A program made the translations under genes and the position numbers. A DNA stretch of 64,000 nucleotides from Calophaca sinica (lineage: Eukaryota; Streptophyta; Magnoliopsida; Fabales; Fabaceae), in NCBI GenBank assembly GCA_037113605.1, contig CM073734.1, positions 16,247,924 to 16,311,923 on the forward strand, written 5' to 3'. The notes beneath the pieces are model-generated. The model made no database searches. It was not told the origin of the DNA and worked only from the letters and a program-made list of their open reading frames with translations. Shown one piece after another: positions 46,931-59,711 of this stretch (position 1 is the first letter of the stretch; the number at the start of each line of letters is the position of its first letter).

Positions 46931-46947
46931 CGAGGACGAAATTTTTT

Positions 46948-46958
46948 AGAGGAGAGAT
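46948..46958 (+). promoter_or_regulatory. Gypsy C polypurine tract
   Basis: AGAGGAGAGAT directly precedes the 3' LTR. Confidence 0.8.
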
Positions 46959-47243
46959 TGTAACACCTGAGGACGAGATCGACATCGCCTTTAGACGACG
47001 ATCGAGACCTCGCGTCGAGATCTTGTGTCGAGACCTCGCGTTGAGATCATGTGTCGAGATTCCGTGCCAAGATCGTTTGCCGAGGTCATTTGCCGAGCTG
47101 AGGAGACCGCGTGCACTAGCTGCTGAACTGAGGAGATCGCGTGTCGAGTTGATGAAGTCGCGTACCGAGCTGATGAGGACGCATGTCGAGCTGAGGAGGC
47201 CGCGTTCACGAACTCGTGTTAGAACCTTGTGCGCTTGCACGAG
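46959..47243 (+). repeat. Gypsy C 3' LTR, first 285 bp
   Basis: Begins TGTAACACCTGAGG and stops at the target duplication ACGAG (47239-47243) of element D. The rest of this LTR is at 57327-59711. Confidence 0.9.
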
Positions 47244-49936
47244 TGTAACGACCCGTTTCCGGACCGCTACCGAGCTCAATATACCGAGCTCGAGTTACCG
47301 AGCTCAACACACCGAGCTCAACATAAACCTGTATGAGATGTGTTTTAAAACGAAACTCTTGTGCCTTTTAAAAATACGATATATTTTTTTTTTAAAACCA
47401 ACTCGTGCACATCAGAGTAATTACAGCTTTTCGAAACATGGTGCAACTAAGACACAAGACTTAAATTCTAATAAAACATACATGCATAACATACACATAT
47501 ATATCACTCGAAATAATAATGTATACAAAATACAGAGTAGCAATGTATAAAGAAAATACACCTAAGGTACGACGACTTCAAAAGAGCAATCATACCCTGG
47601 GGGTACTTCCGGCAGACTCCCACGCAGGGGGCTGCTCCAAAAGTAAGACCACCAGTCTACCCTGAAACAACAAAACAACACTGCCCAAACTGGTCACGAC
47701 ATACTACTCCAAAAGAAAACAAGGTACAGTCATCAAAAGAAATACGTCGAACAAACAATCAATCACGACAAGTACAGGTCGTCACTCGGGTCCTCGTCGA
47801 GCTCCTCCTCGGCATCATCTCCTCGCCGAAGTTCCTCGCGCTCGACATCGCCTGGGTAACCGCTATGGGTTGAAGGCACCACGGGAAAGGGTCAACTTCT
47901 CAACAATTCAAGATAAGCTCGACATAAAGAAATAAGCAACACAATAATGTATCTCAATCACCACACGTGACTCGACCATCTCACTCTAGACTCGACACAA
48001 CTCTTATTCCGGAATATCGTCAGCAGGTCCATCCCCAAACTGACGTAATAGGTAAACGGCAGTCCAACCCCAAACCGATACCATGCATTAATCGGCAGGT
48101 CCAACCCCAAACCGATAATGCGACGCCTAGCCAATCCACCATAAACAAAAAGGGACCTAGCACCTCGCCATCCGGGTCCGGCTCAAAACGCCATACGACT
48201 CCCTAGCTCTCTCACTCGATGATTAGCTCGCCGCATGTCAAAGAGTAACACAACTTACTTGATCACATATCAAATAAAGAGAGCATGCTTAACATGAAGA
48301 AAACACAATTCGACATTTAAGCAATAAAACATTCTGCATGAAGAAACGCACTGACAAAGAATACACCATTCACAACATATATTCAATCACATATCAAATA
48401 CATGCAAAAACTCAATCATATCACAACATTCCAATCTCGACACCAATCAAGGAGTCCATACATAAATATAACAATAAAATAAAGTCTTAGAGATATCTAG
48501 GAGTTGCCCTTACCGAACTCCAAGTTAATGCTGCTCGACAATGACCTCGACACAGCTGTCTTCAAAGAGCTCGACAACGACTTCTCTTACTCGATCTCGA
48601 CACGGTTGTCTTCAACGAGCTCGACAACGACTTTGACACGTACACTTCTCAGTCGACCTCGACACGCATAGCCTCGATCCGATTCCGCCGCTTCCACGCC
48701 CTTGGATTCGCTTCTGTACACCTCGATTCGAAATCACTCGATCTCTGAATCGACTTCCTAAAACAAACACAACTCGATTCGATCTATGGGTTCTAATACA
48801 CTTTTCTCTCTTCCCAAACTTAACCACAACCCAGAAAAATATAAAACTCAAGTACTGAAATATATCTTTCCTCTAACACAAAGTTAGGTTTTCGATCAAA
48901 AGTTCATGAAAAAGGTTATCCGATGCTTCAATGTATAGATCGACAACAACAACAACCAGAAGCAACAAACGAAAAACAAGAAATCGAAACAAACCAAAAA
49001 TGAAGAGTTTCTGGGCACTGCCGATTGCAGAAAAACAGGGGAAGAAAATTTGTTTTACAAGCCCAATTAATCGGTTAGAAAGATAGGTAATATCGTGAAG
49101 AAGAAAACCCATCAGTTTGACATGATTTGGAAGCATAAAACTGGCTAAAAATGGAAAGATAAGTAGCGCTAAACAGTAGCACAGAGAAAAAGAAAAATCT
49201 GTTCTTCATACCTCAATGGTGATGGTCGAGCAGGCGAGATATAGGTCGAGAAGATGATGATGAACAAGGTTGATGAAGAAAGCTTGTGCAGAATCTCGAT
49301 GGAACTCACGGTTTCGTCGATGGAGATTCTGAAGAAAACAACGAAACTCAGAGCAGAAGGAAGGAAGAAGAAAGAAGAAAAGAGAAATGAGTGTTTGAGG
49401 GAAAACCGATCGTGAATACAGCTGGTGAGAAAAGGGTATAATCGTAACTCCAGCTATAAGATGCCAATCCCATCAATCATCTACCCGTCTAATCGTTCCT
49501 CTCTCATAATTACCCTCTACTCGCTTGGCCAACGGTCTAGACATCGCGACGAACGGCAAGCCGACAAAATAATTATTACAAACAATATAATAATAACGCT
49601 GAATAACGCTCGAAAGAATACGAGTTATCATCTCGACACGATGTCGACAGGGTGCTCGTGCAAGCGCACAAGGTTCTAACACGAGTTCGTGAACACGGCC
49701 TCCTCACCGACATGCGCCCTCATCATTTCGATGACGCGACTTCATCAACTCGACACGCGATCTCCTCGCCAAAGAGCTAGTGCACGCGGTCTCCTCAAAC
49801 CGCAAATGACCTCGCAAACGATCTTGGCACTAATCTCGACACATGATCTCAACGCGAGGTCTCGACACAAGATCTCGACGCGAGGTCTCGAGCACGTCGT
49901 CCTAAGACGATGTCGATCTCGTCCTCAGGTGTTACA
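47244..49936 (-). repeat. Gypsy D 3' LTR
   Basis: 2693 bp, reading GTGTTACA at the inner edge (49936) and TGTAACGACCCG at the outer edge. Its sequence agrees better with the C 5' LTR than the D 5' LTR does. Confidence 0.9.
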
Positions 49937-49950
49937 ATCTCTCCTCTAAA
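49937..49950 (-). promoter_or_regulatory. Gypsy D polypurine tract
   Basis: The minus strand reads TTTAGAGGAGAGAT before the LTR, the same as in C. Confidence 0.8.
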
Positions 49951-49959
49951 AAATTTCGC

Positions 49960-52900
49960 CCTCGAAATTGCAAATAAGATTCTTACCTCTGAAAAGTTCA
50001 GTGGTAATCGAAGTCTTCATCTTCTCCTCCAGCTCCCAAGTCGCATCTCCCGCCTTCTCGATCCCACACAACTTTGACAAGTTGAATCTCTTTGTTCCGC
50101 AATCGCTTGGCTTTCCGATCAACGATCCTTGCCGCAATGCTTGAAAGATAGGTCGCCCTTCGCTTGAATCACATCCGCTCGATGACATGAGAGGGTCGGA
50201 AACATACTTCCGCTTATTGTGAGACGTGGAAGACGTCGTGAATGTTCGACAAGAATGGTGGCAAGGCAACCGATATGCCACCGACCAATACGACGAAGAA
50301 TCTGGTAAGGTCCAATAAATTTAGGGTAAGTTTCTTGGATTTGATCGCTCGACCAACTCCAGAAGTGGGGGTGACTCTAAGAAATACATGTTCTCCTTCC
50401 TCGAACTCGAGTGGTCGACGCCGTTGGTCCGCATAACTCTTCCGCCGACTTTGAGATGTTCGTGATCCGATCTCCGATCAAACGGATCTTCTCAGAGTCC
50501 GCTGGATCATATCTGGTCCTCTGACGATTCGTTCGCCGTCCTGGTACCAACAAAGAGGCGTCTGACATTTACGTCCATATAGTGCTTCAAAAGGTGCCAT
50601 TCCAATACTCGCCTGGAACCTGTTATTGTAAGAGAACTCCACCAATGGTAAGACGCCGTCCCCCCTCCCTCGGAGATCTAACGCATAAGCTCGCAACAAA
50701 TCTTCAAGCGATTGGATCGTTCTCTCGCCCGACCGTCGATGCAGGATGATATGCCGAAGCTAAGCCTGAGCTCGGTTCCCATCGCTCCTTGCAATTCCCT
50801 CCAAAATGAGACGTGAACTTCGGATCTCGATCCGACACGATCGAAGAGGGTATTCCATGAAGTCGCACTATCTCCGCGATGTAGATCTCGGTCGCCTTTC
50901 CACGCTGTATGTCGACCTCACCGTAAGAATGAGCGATTTGGTCAATCGGTCAACGATCACCCAAATCGAATCATTCTTCTTCCGCGTTTTCGGCAAACCT
51001 ACAACGAAGTCCATGGAAATACTATCCCATTTCCAAACCTGGTACGTCAGCGATTGTAGCATTCCCGCAGGTCGCTGGTGCTCCACCTTCGCTTCGACAC
51101 GTTAAACACGGCTACGACTCGCCACTTCCTCCTTCATTCCGCACCACCAAAAATGCTTCTTCAAGTCTTGATACATCTTCGTAACTCCTGGGTGAATACT
51201 AAAGTTGCTCTTATGCGCTTCGTCGAGAATCAACTTCCTCAGCTCGGATACGTTAGGTACGCACACTCGGCCATTGCACCTCAAGATGGCGTCCGCTTCG
51301 ACGTGGAATTCGCCGCTTTCCTTGCGCTTATCAATCAATCTTCTTGCGTAGCTCGTCATGAACTTGCTGGTCTCGGATCTCGTCCAACAATCTGTTAGAA
51401 ATGGTAAGCATACCAAATCTCAGCTTCCCCGGTGAAACTTCGACACTCAACTTCAAGTCTCGGAACTTCTCGAGCATCTCCAACTCCTTGATCATCAATA
51501 CCGAGGTTAAAACGCTCTTCCTGCTCAATGCATCTGCTACTACGTTAGCCTTACCGGGATGGTATTCCAACGTAAAGTCGTAGTCCTTGAGAAATTCTGT
51601 CCATCTACGTTGACGCATGTTGAGCTCTTTCTGGTCGAACAGGTACTTCAAGCTCTTGTGATCGCTGAAACAAGAAGAGAGCTCCCATAAAGGTAGTGCC
51701 TCCATATCTTCAAAAACTATCGCCGCCGGTTCAAGTCGTGAGTAGGGTAGTTCCTCTCGTGAATCTTAAGCTGTCTTGAAGCATACGCGACCACCTTCCG
51801 ATGTTGCATCAGTACGCATCCCAATCCCTGGTGTGACGCATCACAATACACCCCGTAAGGCTCTTACGGTTGAGGCAAGATCAAAGACAGGCGCTGTCGT
51901 CAAAAGCTCCTTCAGTCTTTGAAAACTGGCTTCGCACTCCTCGGTCCAGGCAAAAGGTTGATCCTTCCTCGTCAGTCGTGTAAGAGGCGCGACAATCTTC
52001 GAGAAACCTTCAATGAATCTTCGGTAATATCCTGCTAAGCCGACAAAACTCCTGATCTCGGTAACCGTCTTCGGCTGTTCCCACGCTAACACCGCCTCAA
52101 TCTTAGTTGGATCCACAGCTATCCCTTCTTTGGAAATCACGTGACCAAGAAAATTCACCTCTTCAAGCCAAAATTCACACTTCGACAGGTTGGCATAGAG
52201 TTGCTTATCTCGTAATATCTGCAGATCGACATAAGTGTTCTGCGTGCTCTTCTCGGTTCCTCGAGTAAATCAAGATGTCGTCGATGAACACTACAACGAA
52301 TTGATCCAAAACGAATGGAAAATCCTATTCATGTAGTCCATAAACACACCGGCGCGATTCGTCATCCGAACGGCATCACCAAGTACTCGTAGTGACCGTA
52401 TCTAGTCCTGAAAGCTGTTTTGGCGACATCTTCCTCCTTCACGCGAATCGATGGTAGCCCGACTTCAAGTCTATCTTGGAAAGATCGCCGCTCCACGGTT
52501 GATCCATCAAGTCGCCAATACGCGGGTAACGGATAACGGTTCTTCACGGTAACCTTGTTGAGTTCGCGATAGTCCACGCCTGCTCTTGATCGCCCATCCT
52601 TCTTCTTAACCAATAACACCGAGCTCCCCACGGTGACACGCTCGGTCGTATGAATTGCTTCGACTCCAAGTGTTCGATCCGGGACTTCACTCTTTCATCT
52701 CGGGCAGAGACATCCCGTATGGCGCTTTGGAAATCGGTTACGTTCCTGGAATCAGTCGATGGAAAACTCGACCTCTCGCATCGGGTGGTAACCCTGGCAC
52801 GCCTTCGAAAACGCCCTCAAAGTCACACACCACCGTACATTCTTCACGCCGATCTGCCGAAAACTTCCGAACTAGCCAGATACATGTATTCCCTAGTTCC

Positions 52901-53320
52901 TTCTTTCAAAGAAACTCCAATACGCTCGCGTAAAGATAATTGGAGACTCCAAGGTCCGGAAAAATTACGCTTTACTGGCACACCCAAAAGGACATGGTGG
53001 TGTGACAACCAATCCATCCCGAGGATGACATCTAAGCCCTTAAGAGGCAAACAAACCAAATTGACCACAAACTTTCTACTCAATAATCACTACACAATTA
53101 AGACATGCGGTGTTTGTGACTAAGGTTTTAGCGTTGGGGTTGTAACTACTAATTTAAAGCGGTAAAGCGATCACAGTCAAGTTCAAATGGTTCACACAAT
53201 CGGAAGAAATAAAGGAATGGGTTGCACTGAATCAAAAAGAACGGATAAGGATTTACCCCGATCTCACATTCACCTTGGATAAGATCTTCACTGCTCGCTT
53301 CCTCGCCACTCATGCGTAAA
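49960..53320 (-). pseudogene. Gypsy D pol (broken)
   Basis: The order is mirrored relative to C. The chromodomain-like tail is near 50000-50120. Integrase is at about 50370-51330, with GRGDGVLPLVEFSYNN and a zinc-binding N-terminus near 51105-51250. RNase H lies near 51600-51860. RT has FIDD near 52272-52286, LAGYYRRFIEGFSKI and GSSVLLVKKKDGRSR. Protease is near 53200, its DSG again damaged at a CTG context (GATTCAGTGCA). Frames are interrupted about every 100-300 codons. As in C, many lesions fall at CAG or CTG, and their biological reality is doubtful. Confidence 0.83.
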
Positions 53321-53329
53321 ACTCGCCTT

Positions 53330-54392
53330 TAGCCACTTGACGCTTCCTTTGGCCTTTGCCGCAAGCATCGCTTGCTCAGCTTTGGGTGTAGGACAATCCT
53401 TGGCAAAATGCCCTGGCTTCTTGCGGTTGTAGCACACCCTCCTTCCGAGTACGATTATTGGCGTAATGTCCCGCTCTTTCCACAACGGAAACAATTCACC
53501 TCGACACCGGCCTGGTCCTCCGCTTCTCGGTACCTGGGTCATCGGACGACATCGTCCTCGTTGTCGTTCCTCGAGGTCGGTCGTGACGGCTTCTTCGCGC
53601 GGTTGTTTCTTTCAGGTAAATCTACGCCTCGCACTCTAGGGTCTCACCGGTCCGCTTACAATCTTTCTTGTGGCTCCTTACTCCTTCTACCTCGACACAT
53701 CGATCAATCGGCTCTTGGAGGTTTCGGATCCTCAACGACACCATCGACTTCGAATGTCGAATCTCAATCCTCGCTGGAATCTCTCACTCAACCATCTCTG
53801 GTCAACTCGATCACGGAATGGATCAAATACCTCGCCAACGACTCGAACTTGGCCGCATACTACACCGCCGAATTGCCTTGCCGCAATTGAAGAAATTCTT
53901 GCTCCTTCTCGCTCGTGCAAGATCTGGAAGTACTTGTCCAAGAACCTTTCACGAAAAAGCTCCTGTGTCATCTCGCGACGTTCCGCTATAAATGTTTGCT
54001 TCACCCTCTCCACCAATACTCTGCGTCTCCTAGCGATAAGTAGGTGGCATAGTCGACCTTCACGTTGTCCCGCAATGGAGTGCCTCAAAGATCTTCTCGA
54101 TCTCTTGCATCCAAAGATCGCCTTTATCCGATTTGGCTCACCGTAGAACTTCTGCGGATCATGCTTCCTGAAGTCCGCCAATCCTCTAACTTCAAAGATT
54201 TCGCTCGCTTCGCTGTCGCTGGCCGCAAGTTCTGCTGAGTTAACGCCGCCGCCTGGCTGAGCCATCGCGTTAGCCTGTTGAGTTGCAGCGGTGATTGTTG
54301 AGCCATGGCCGCCGCCATCTCGGCCATAGCTTGAATTGCTCGCTCCATGTCGACGTTCTCGCTGCAAATGCCGTATTCCTACGAGGTGGCAT
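53330..54392 (-). pseudogene. Gypsy D gag (broken)
   Basis: The start codon is at 54392 (MPPRRN). The MERAIQAMAEMAAAMAQQS segment is near 54348, then LADFRKHDPQKFYGEPN and FIAERREMTQELFRERFLDK. The zinc knuckle is damaged (YNRKKPGHFAKDC, near 53400-53440). Frames change at several small indels. Confidence 0.83.
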
Positions 54393-54607
54393 TAGATTCC
54401 ACAAAGTTCAAAACCCCGCTGAATCTCACAACAAGGATGTGTTAAAACACACCGCTTCAATCAAGAAACAGTTCAAACAATTTCTCAAGCAATAAGTGCT
54501 TCACTTAGTCAAACAAAGAATCAACATAATACAACTAGGTACCCAACACACATAACCCGACACGGTGACTCCCAAATTTCCTATGCACACTCTGGCCGTA
54601 ACCGAAT

Positions 54608-54619
54608 CGCCTGATACCA
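54608..54619 (-). promoter_or_regulatory. Gypsy D primer binding site (altered)
   Basis: The minus strand reads TGGTATCAGGCG where TGGTATCAGAGC is expected. Confidence 0.7.
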
Positions 54620-54623
54620 ACAA

Positions 54624-57321
54624 GGTAACGACCGTTCCGACCGCTATCGAAGCTCAATATACCGAAGCTCGAGTTACCGAAGCTCAACACACCGAGCTCA
54701 ACATAAACCTGTATGAGATGTGTTTTAAAACGAAACTCTTGTGCCTTTTAAAAATACGATATATTTTTTTTTTTTAAACCAACTCGTGCACATCAGAGTA
54801 ATTACAGCTTTTCGAAACATGGTGCAACTAAGACACAAGACTTAAATTCTAATAAAACATACATGCATAACATACACATATATATCACTCGAAATAATAA
54901 TGTATACAAAAATACAGAGTAGCAATGTATAAAGAAAATACACCTAAGATGCAGCTGACTTCAAAGAGCAATCATACCACTGGGGTACTTAAAGACTCCC
55001 AGGGTCGCTCCAAAAGTAAGACCACCAGCCTACCCTGAAACAACAAAACAACACGCCTAAATCGTCACGACATACTACTCCAAAAGAAAACAAGGTACAG
55101 TCATCAAAAGAAATACGTCGAACAAACAATCAATCACGACAAGTACAGGTCGTCACTCGGGTCCTCGTCGAGCTCCTCCTCGGCATCATCTCCTGTCGAG
55201 TTCCCTGCGCCCTCGACATCGCCTGGGTAACCGTCATGGGTTGAAGGCACCACGGGAAAGGGTCAACTTCTCAACAATTCAAGATAAGCTCGACATAAAG
55301 AAATAAGCAACACAATAATGTATCTCAATCACCACACGTGACTCGACCATCTCACTCTAGACTCGACACAACTCTTATTCCGGAATATCGTCAGCAGGTC
55401 CATCCCCAAACTGACGTAATAGGTAAACGGCAGGTCCAACCCCAAACCGATACCATGCATTAATCAGCAGGTCCAACCCCAAACTGATAATGCGACGCCT
55501 AGCCAATCCACCATAAACAAAAAGGGGACCTAGCACCTCAGCTATCTGGGTCCGCCAAAAACGCCATACGACTCCTAGCTCTCTCACTCGATGACTAGCT
55601 CGCCGCATGTCAAAGAGTAACCCAACTTACTTGATCACATATCAAATAAAGAGAGCATGCTTAACATGAAGAAAACACAATTCGACATTTAAGCAATAAA
55701 ACATTCTGCATGAAGAAACGCACTGACAAAGAATACACCATTCACAACATATATTCAATCACATATCAAATACATGCAAAAACTCAATCATATCACAACA
55801 TTCCAATCTCGACACCAATCAAGGAGTCCATACATAAATATAACAATAAAATAAAGTCTTAGAGATATCTAGGAGTTGCGCTTACCGAACTCCAAGTTAA
55901 TCTTTGCTCGCCGACAACGACCTCGACACAGCTGTCTTCAAAGAGCTCGACAACGACTTCTCTTACTCGATCTCGACACGGTTGTCTTCAACGAGCTCGA
56001 CAACGACTTCGACACGTACACTTCTCAGTCGACCTCGACACGTACAGTTCTCGATCTGGATTCCGCTGCTTCCACGTCCTTGGATTCGCTTTCCCGTACA
56101 CCTCGATTCGGAAATCACTCGATCTCGGGAATCAGACTTCCTAAAACAAACACAACTCAGTTCGATCTATGGGTTCTAATACACTTAGCTCTCTTCCCAA
56201 ACTTAACCACAACCCAGAAAAATATAAAACTCAAGAACTGAAATATATTTTTCCTCTAACACAAAGTTAGGGTTTTCGATCAAAAGTTCATGAAAAAGGT
56301 TATCTGATGCTTCAACAGATAGATCGACAACAACAACAACCAGAAGCAACAAACGAAAAACAAGAAATCGAAACAAACCAAAAATGAAGAGTTTCGGCAC
56401 GCCGATTGCGTAAAAACAGGGAAGAAAATTTGTTTTACAAGCCCAATTAATCGGTTAGAAAGATAGGTAATATCGTGAAGAAGAAAACCCATCAGTTTGA
56501 CATGATTTGGAAGCATAAAACTGGCTAAAAATGGAAAGATAAGTAGCGCTAAACAAGAGCTACGCAGAAAAAGAAAAATCTGTTCTTCATACCTCAATGG
56601 TGATGGTCGAGCAGGCGAGATATAGGTCGAGAAGATGATGATGAACAAGGTTGATGAAGAAAGCTTGTGCAGAATCTCGATGGAACTCACGGTTTCGTCG
56701 ATGGAGATTCTGAAGAAAACAACGAAACTTCGTGAGCGAAGGAAGGAAGAAGAAAGAAGAAAAGAGAAATGAGTGTTTGAGGGAAAACCGATCGTGAATA
56801 CAGCTGGTGAGAAAAGGGTATAATCGTAACTCCAGCTATAAGATGCCAATCCCATCAATCATCTACCCGTCTAATCGTTCCTCTCTCATAATTACCCTCT
56901 ACTCTGTCGGTCAACGGTCTAGACACGCGACGAGAACGGCAAGCCGACAAAATAATTATTACAAACAATATAATAATAACGCTGAATAACGTTCGAAAGA
57001 ATACGAGTTATCATCTCGACACGATGTCGACAAGGGTGCTCGTGCAAGCGCACAAGGTTCTAACACGAGTTCGTGAACGCGGCCTCCTCAGCTCGACATG
57101 CGTCCTCATCAGCTCGGTACGCGACTTCATCAACTCGACACGCGATCTCCTCGGCCAAAGCCTAGTGCACGCGTCTCCTCAAATGCAAGAAATGACTCCG
57201 AAACGATCTTGGCACGGAATCTCGACACATGATCTCAACGCGAGGTCTCGACACAAGATCTCGACGCGAGGTCTCGATACGTCGTCCTAAGACGATGTCG
57301 ATCTCGTCCTCAGGTGTTACA
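54624..57321 (-). repeat. Gypsy D 5' LTR
   Basis: About 2.7 kb. The inner edge reads GGTAACGACC instead of TGTAACGACC. Many CAG/CTG positions differ from the D 3' LTR. Confidence 0.88.
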
Positions 57322-57326
57322 ACGAG

Positions 57327-59711
57327 CACCCTTGTCGACATCGTGTCGAGATGATAACTCGTATTCTTTCGAACGTTATTCAGCGTTATTATTATATTGT
57401 TTGTAATAATTATTTTGTCGGCTTGCCGCTCGCCGCTGCGGTTCTAGATCGTTGACCGACAGAGTAGAGGGTAATTATGAGAGAGGAACGATTAGACGGG
57501 TAGATGATTGATGGGATTGGCATCTTATAGCTGGAGTTACGATTATACCCTTTTCTCACCAGCTGTATTCACGATCGGTTTTCCCTCAAACACTCATTTC
57601 TCTTTTCTTCTTTCTTCTTCCTTCCTTCTCGCCTGAAGTTTCGTTGTTTTCTTCAGTCTCCATCGATTTAAACCGTGAGTTCCATCGAGATTCTCGCACA
57701 AGCTTTCTTCATCAACCTTGTTCATCATCATCTTCTCGACCTATATCTCACCGCCGACCATCACCATTGAGGTATGAAGAATGCATTTTTCTTTTCTCTC
57801 CGTACCGCTTAGCGCTACTTATCTTTCCATTTTTAGCCGCTTTATGCTTCCAAATCATGTCAAATCGATGGGTTTTCTTCTTCACGATATTACCTATCTT
57901 TCTAACCGATTAATTGGGCTTGTAAAACAAATTTTCTTCCCTCGCTTTTTCGCACCCAGCGCCGTAAACTCTTCATTTTTGGTTTGTTTCGATTTCTTGT
58001 TTTTCGCTTGTTGCTTCGTTGTTGTTGTTGTCGATCTATCTGTTGAAGCATCGATAACCTTTTTCATGAACTTTGATCAAAACCCTAACTTTGTGTTAGA
58101 GGAAAATATATTTCGCTTCTTGAGTTTTATATTTTTCCGGGTCAGGTTAAGTTTGGGAAGAGAGCTAAGTGTATTAGAACCCATAGATCGAATCGAAGTT
58201 GTGTTTGTTTTAGGAAGTCCGATTCCCGAGATCGAGTGATTTCAATCGAGGTGTACGGAAAGCGAATCCAAGGACGTGGAAGCAATGAATCCAGATCGAG
58301 AATCAGACGTGTCGAGGTCGATCGAGAAGTGTACGTGTCGGTCGCTGTCGAGCTCGTTGAAGACAACCGTGTCGAGATCGAGTAAGAGAAGTCGTTGTCG
58401 AGCTCTTTGAAGACAAATTGTCGAGGTCGTTGTCGAGCAGCATTAACTTGGAGTTCGGTAAGGGCAACTCCTAGATATCTCTAAGACTTTATTTTATTGT
58501 TATATTTATGTATGGACTCCTTGATTGGTGTCGAGATTGGAATGTTGTGATATGATTTTTTGCATGTATTTGATATGTGATTGAATATATGTTGTGAATG
58601 GTGTATTGTCATTTAATTCATGCTTCTTCATGCAGAATGTTTTATTGCTTAAATGTCGAATCGTGTTTTCTTCATGTTAAGCATGCTCTCTTTATTTGAT
58701 ATGTGATCAAGTAAGTTGTGTTACTCTTTGACATGCGCGAGCTAATCATCGAGTGAGAGAGCTAGGAGTCGTATGACGCTGAGCCTGACCCGCATAATCG
58801 AGGGTGCTAGGTCCCCTTTGTTTATGGTGGATTGGTTAGGCGTCGCATTATCGCTTGGGTCGACTCGCCGATTAATGCATGGTATCGGTTTGGGGTTGGA
58901 CTCGCCGCTTACCTATTACGCCAGCTTGGGATGGACTCCGACGATATTCCTAATAAGAGTTGTGTCGAGTCTAGAGTGAGATGGTCGAGTCACGCGGTGG
59001 TGATTCGAGATACATTATTGTGTTGCTTATTTCTTTATGTCGAGCTTATCTTGAATTGTTGAGAAGTTGACCCTTTCCCCGTGGTGCCTTCAACCCATGA
59101 CTGCTACCCAGCGATGTCGAGGGCGCAGGAACTCGACAGAGATGATGCCGAGGAGGAGCTCGACGAGGACCCGAGTGACGCACTGCATTTGTCGTGGATT
59201 GATTGTTTGTTCGACGATTTCTTTTGATGACTGTACCTTGTTTTCTTTTGGAGTAGTATGTCGTGACTTGGGGCGTTGTTGTTTTGTTGTTTCAGGGTAG
59301 ACTGGTGGTCTTACTTTTTGGAGCAAACTGCGTGGGAGTCTAAGTACCCCTGTGGTATGATTGCTCTTTTGAAGTCGTCTGCATCTTAGGTGTATTTTCT
59401 TTATACATTGCTACTCTGTATTTTGTATACATTATTATTTCGAGTGATATATATGTGTATGTTATGCATGTATGTTTTATTAGAATTTAAGTCTTGTGTC
59501 TTAGTTGCACCATGTTTCGAAAAGCTGTAATTACTCTGATGTGCACGAGTTGGTTTTAAAAAAAAAAAAAATATATCGTATTTTTAAAAGGCACAAGAGT
59601 TTCGTTTTAAAACACATCTCATACAGGTTTATGTTGAGCTCGGTGTGTTGAGCTCGGTAACTCGAGCTCGGTATATTGAGCTCGGTAGCGGTCCGGAAAC
59701 TGGTCGTTACA
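57327..59711 (+). repeat. Gypsy C 3' LTR, remainder
   Basis: Resumes after element D and its duplicated ACGAG (57322-57326), and ends GGTCGTTACA at 59711. With 46959-47243 it makes a complete LTR of about 2670 bp. It is inverted relative to the adjoining D LTR. Confidence 0.9.

Larger units (their letters stand above)
47244..57321 (-). mobile_element. Ty3/gypsy element D, full length, inverted inside the LTR of C
   Basis: LTRs at 47244-49936 and 54624-57321 enclose an internal region of about 4.7 kb, all on the minus strand. ACGAG is repeated at 47239-47243 and 57322-57326. Removing D and one ACGAG restores the C LTR exactly (GCACGAGCACCC, as at 39915-39930). It is the same family as C, inserted in the opposite orientation. 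Confidence 0.92.
39614..59711 (+). mobile_element. Ty3/gypsy element C, full length, Tekay-like, with nested element D
   Basis: Plus-strand order is 5' LTR (39614-42267), primer site, gag, pol, polypurine tract, and 3' LTR (46959-47243 plus 57327-59711). CTTTT flanks it at 39609-39613 and 59712-59716. Element D interrupts the 3' LTR after 285 bp. LTR ends are TGTAACACCTGAGG and GTCGTTACA. Proteins are of the same lineage as gypsy A. Coding remnants carry many small lesions, several of which look like sequence error rather than decay. Confidence 0.9.

Noticed and set aside
46801..47550. A 249-codon plus-strand frame at the end of gypsy C
   Set aside because: Only the first 40 or so codons are the pol tail. 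The rest runs through the C LTR and into inverted element D, giving Arg/Ser-rich repeat translation.
55876..58366. Several Asp/Thr/Ser-rich frames in the right-hand LTRs
   Set aside because: They are translations of the TCGA-rich LTR repeats on both strands and differ between copies. They do not match the LTR ORF of gypsy A.
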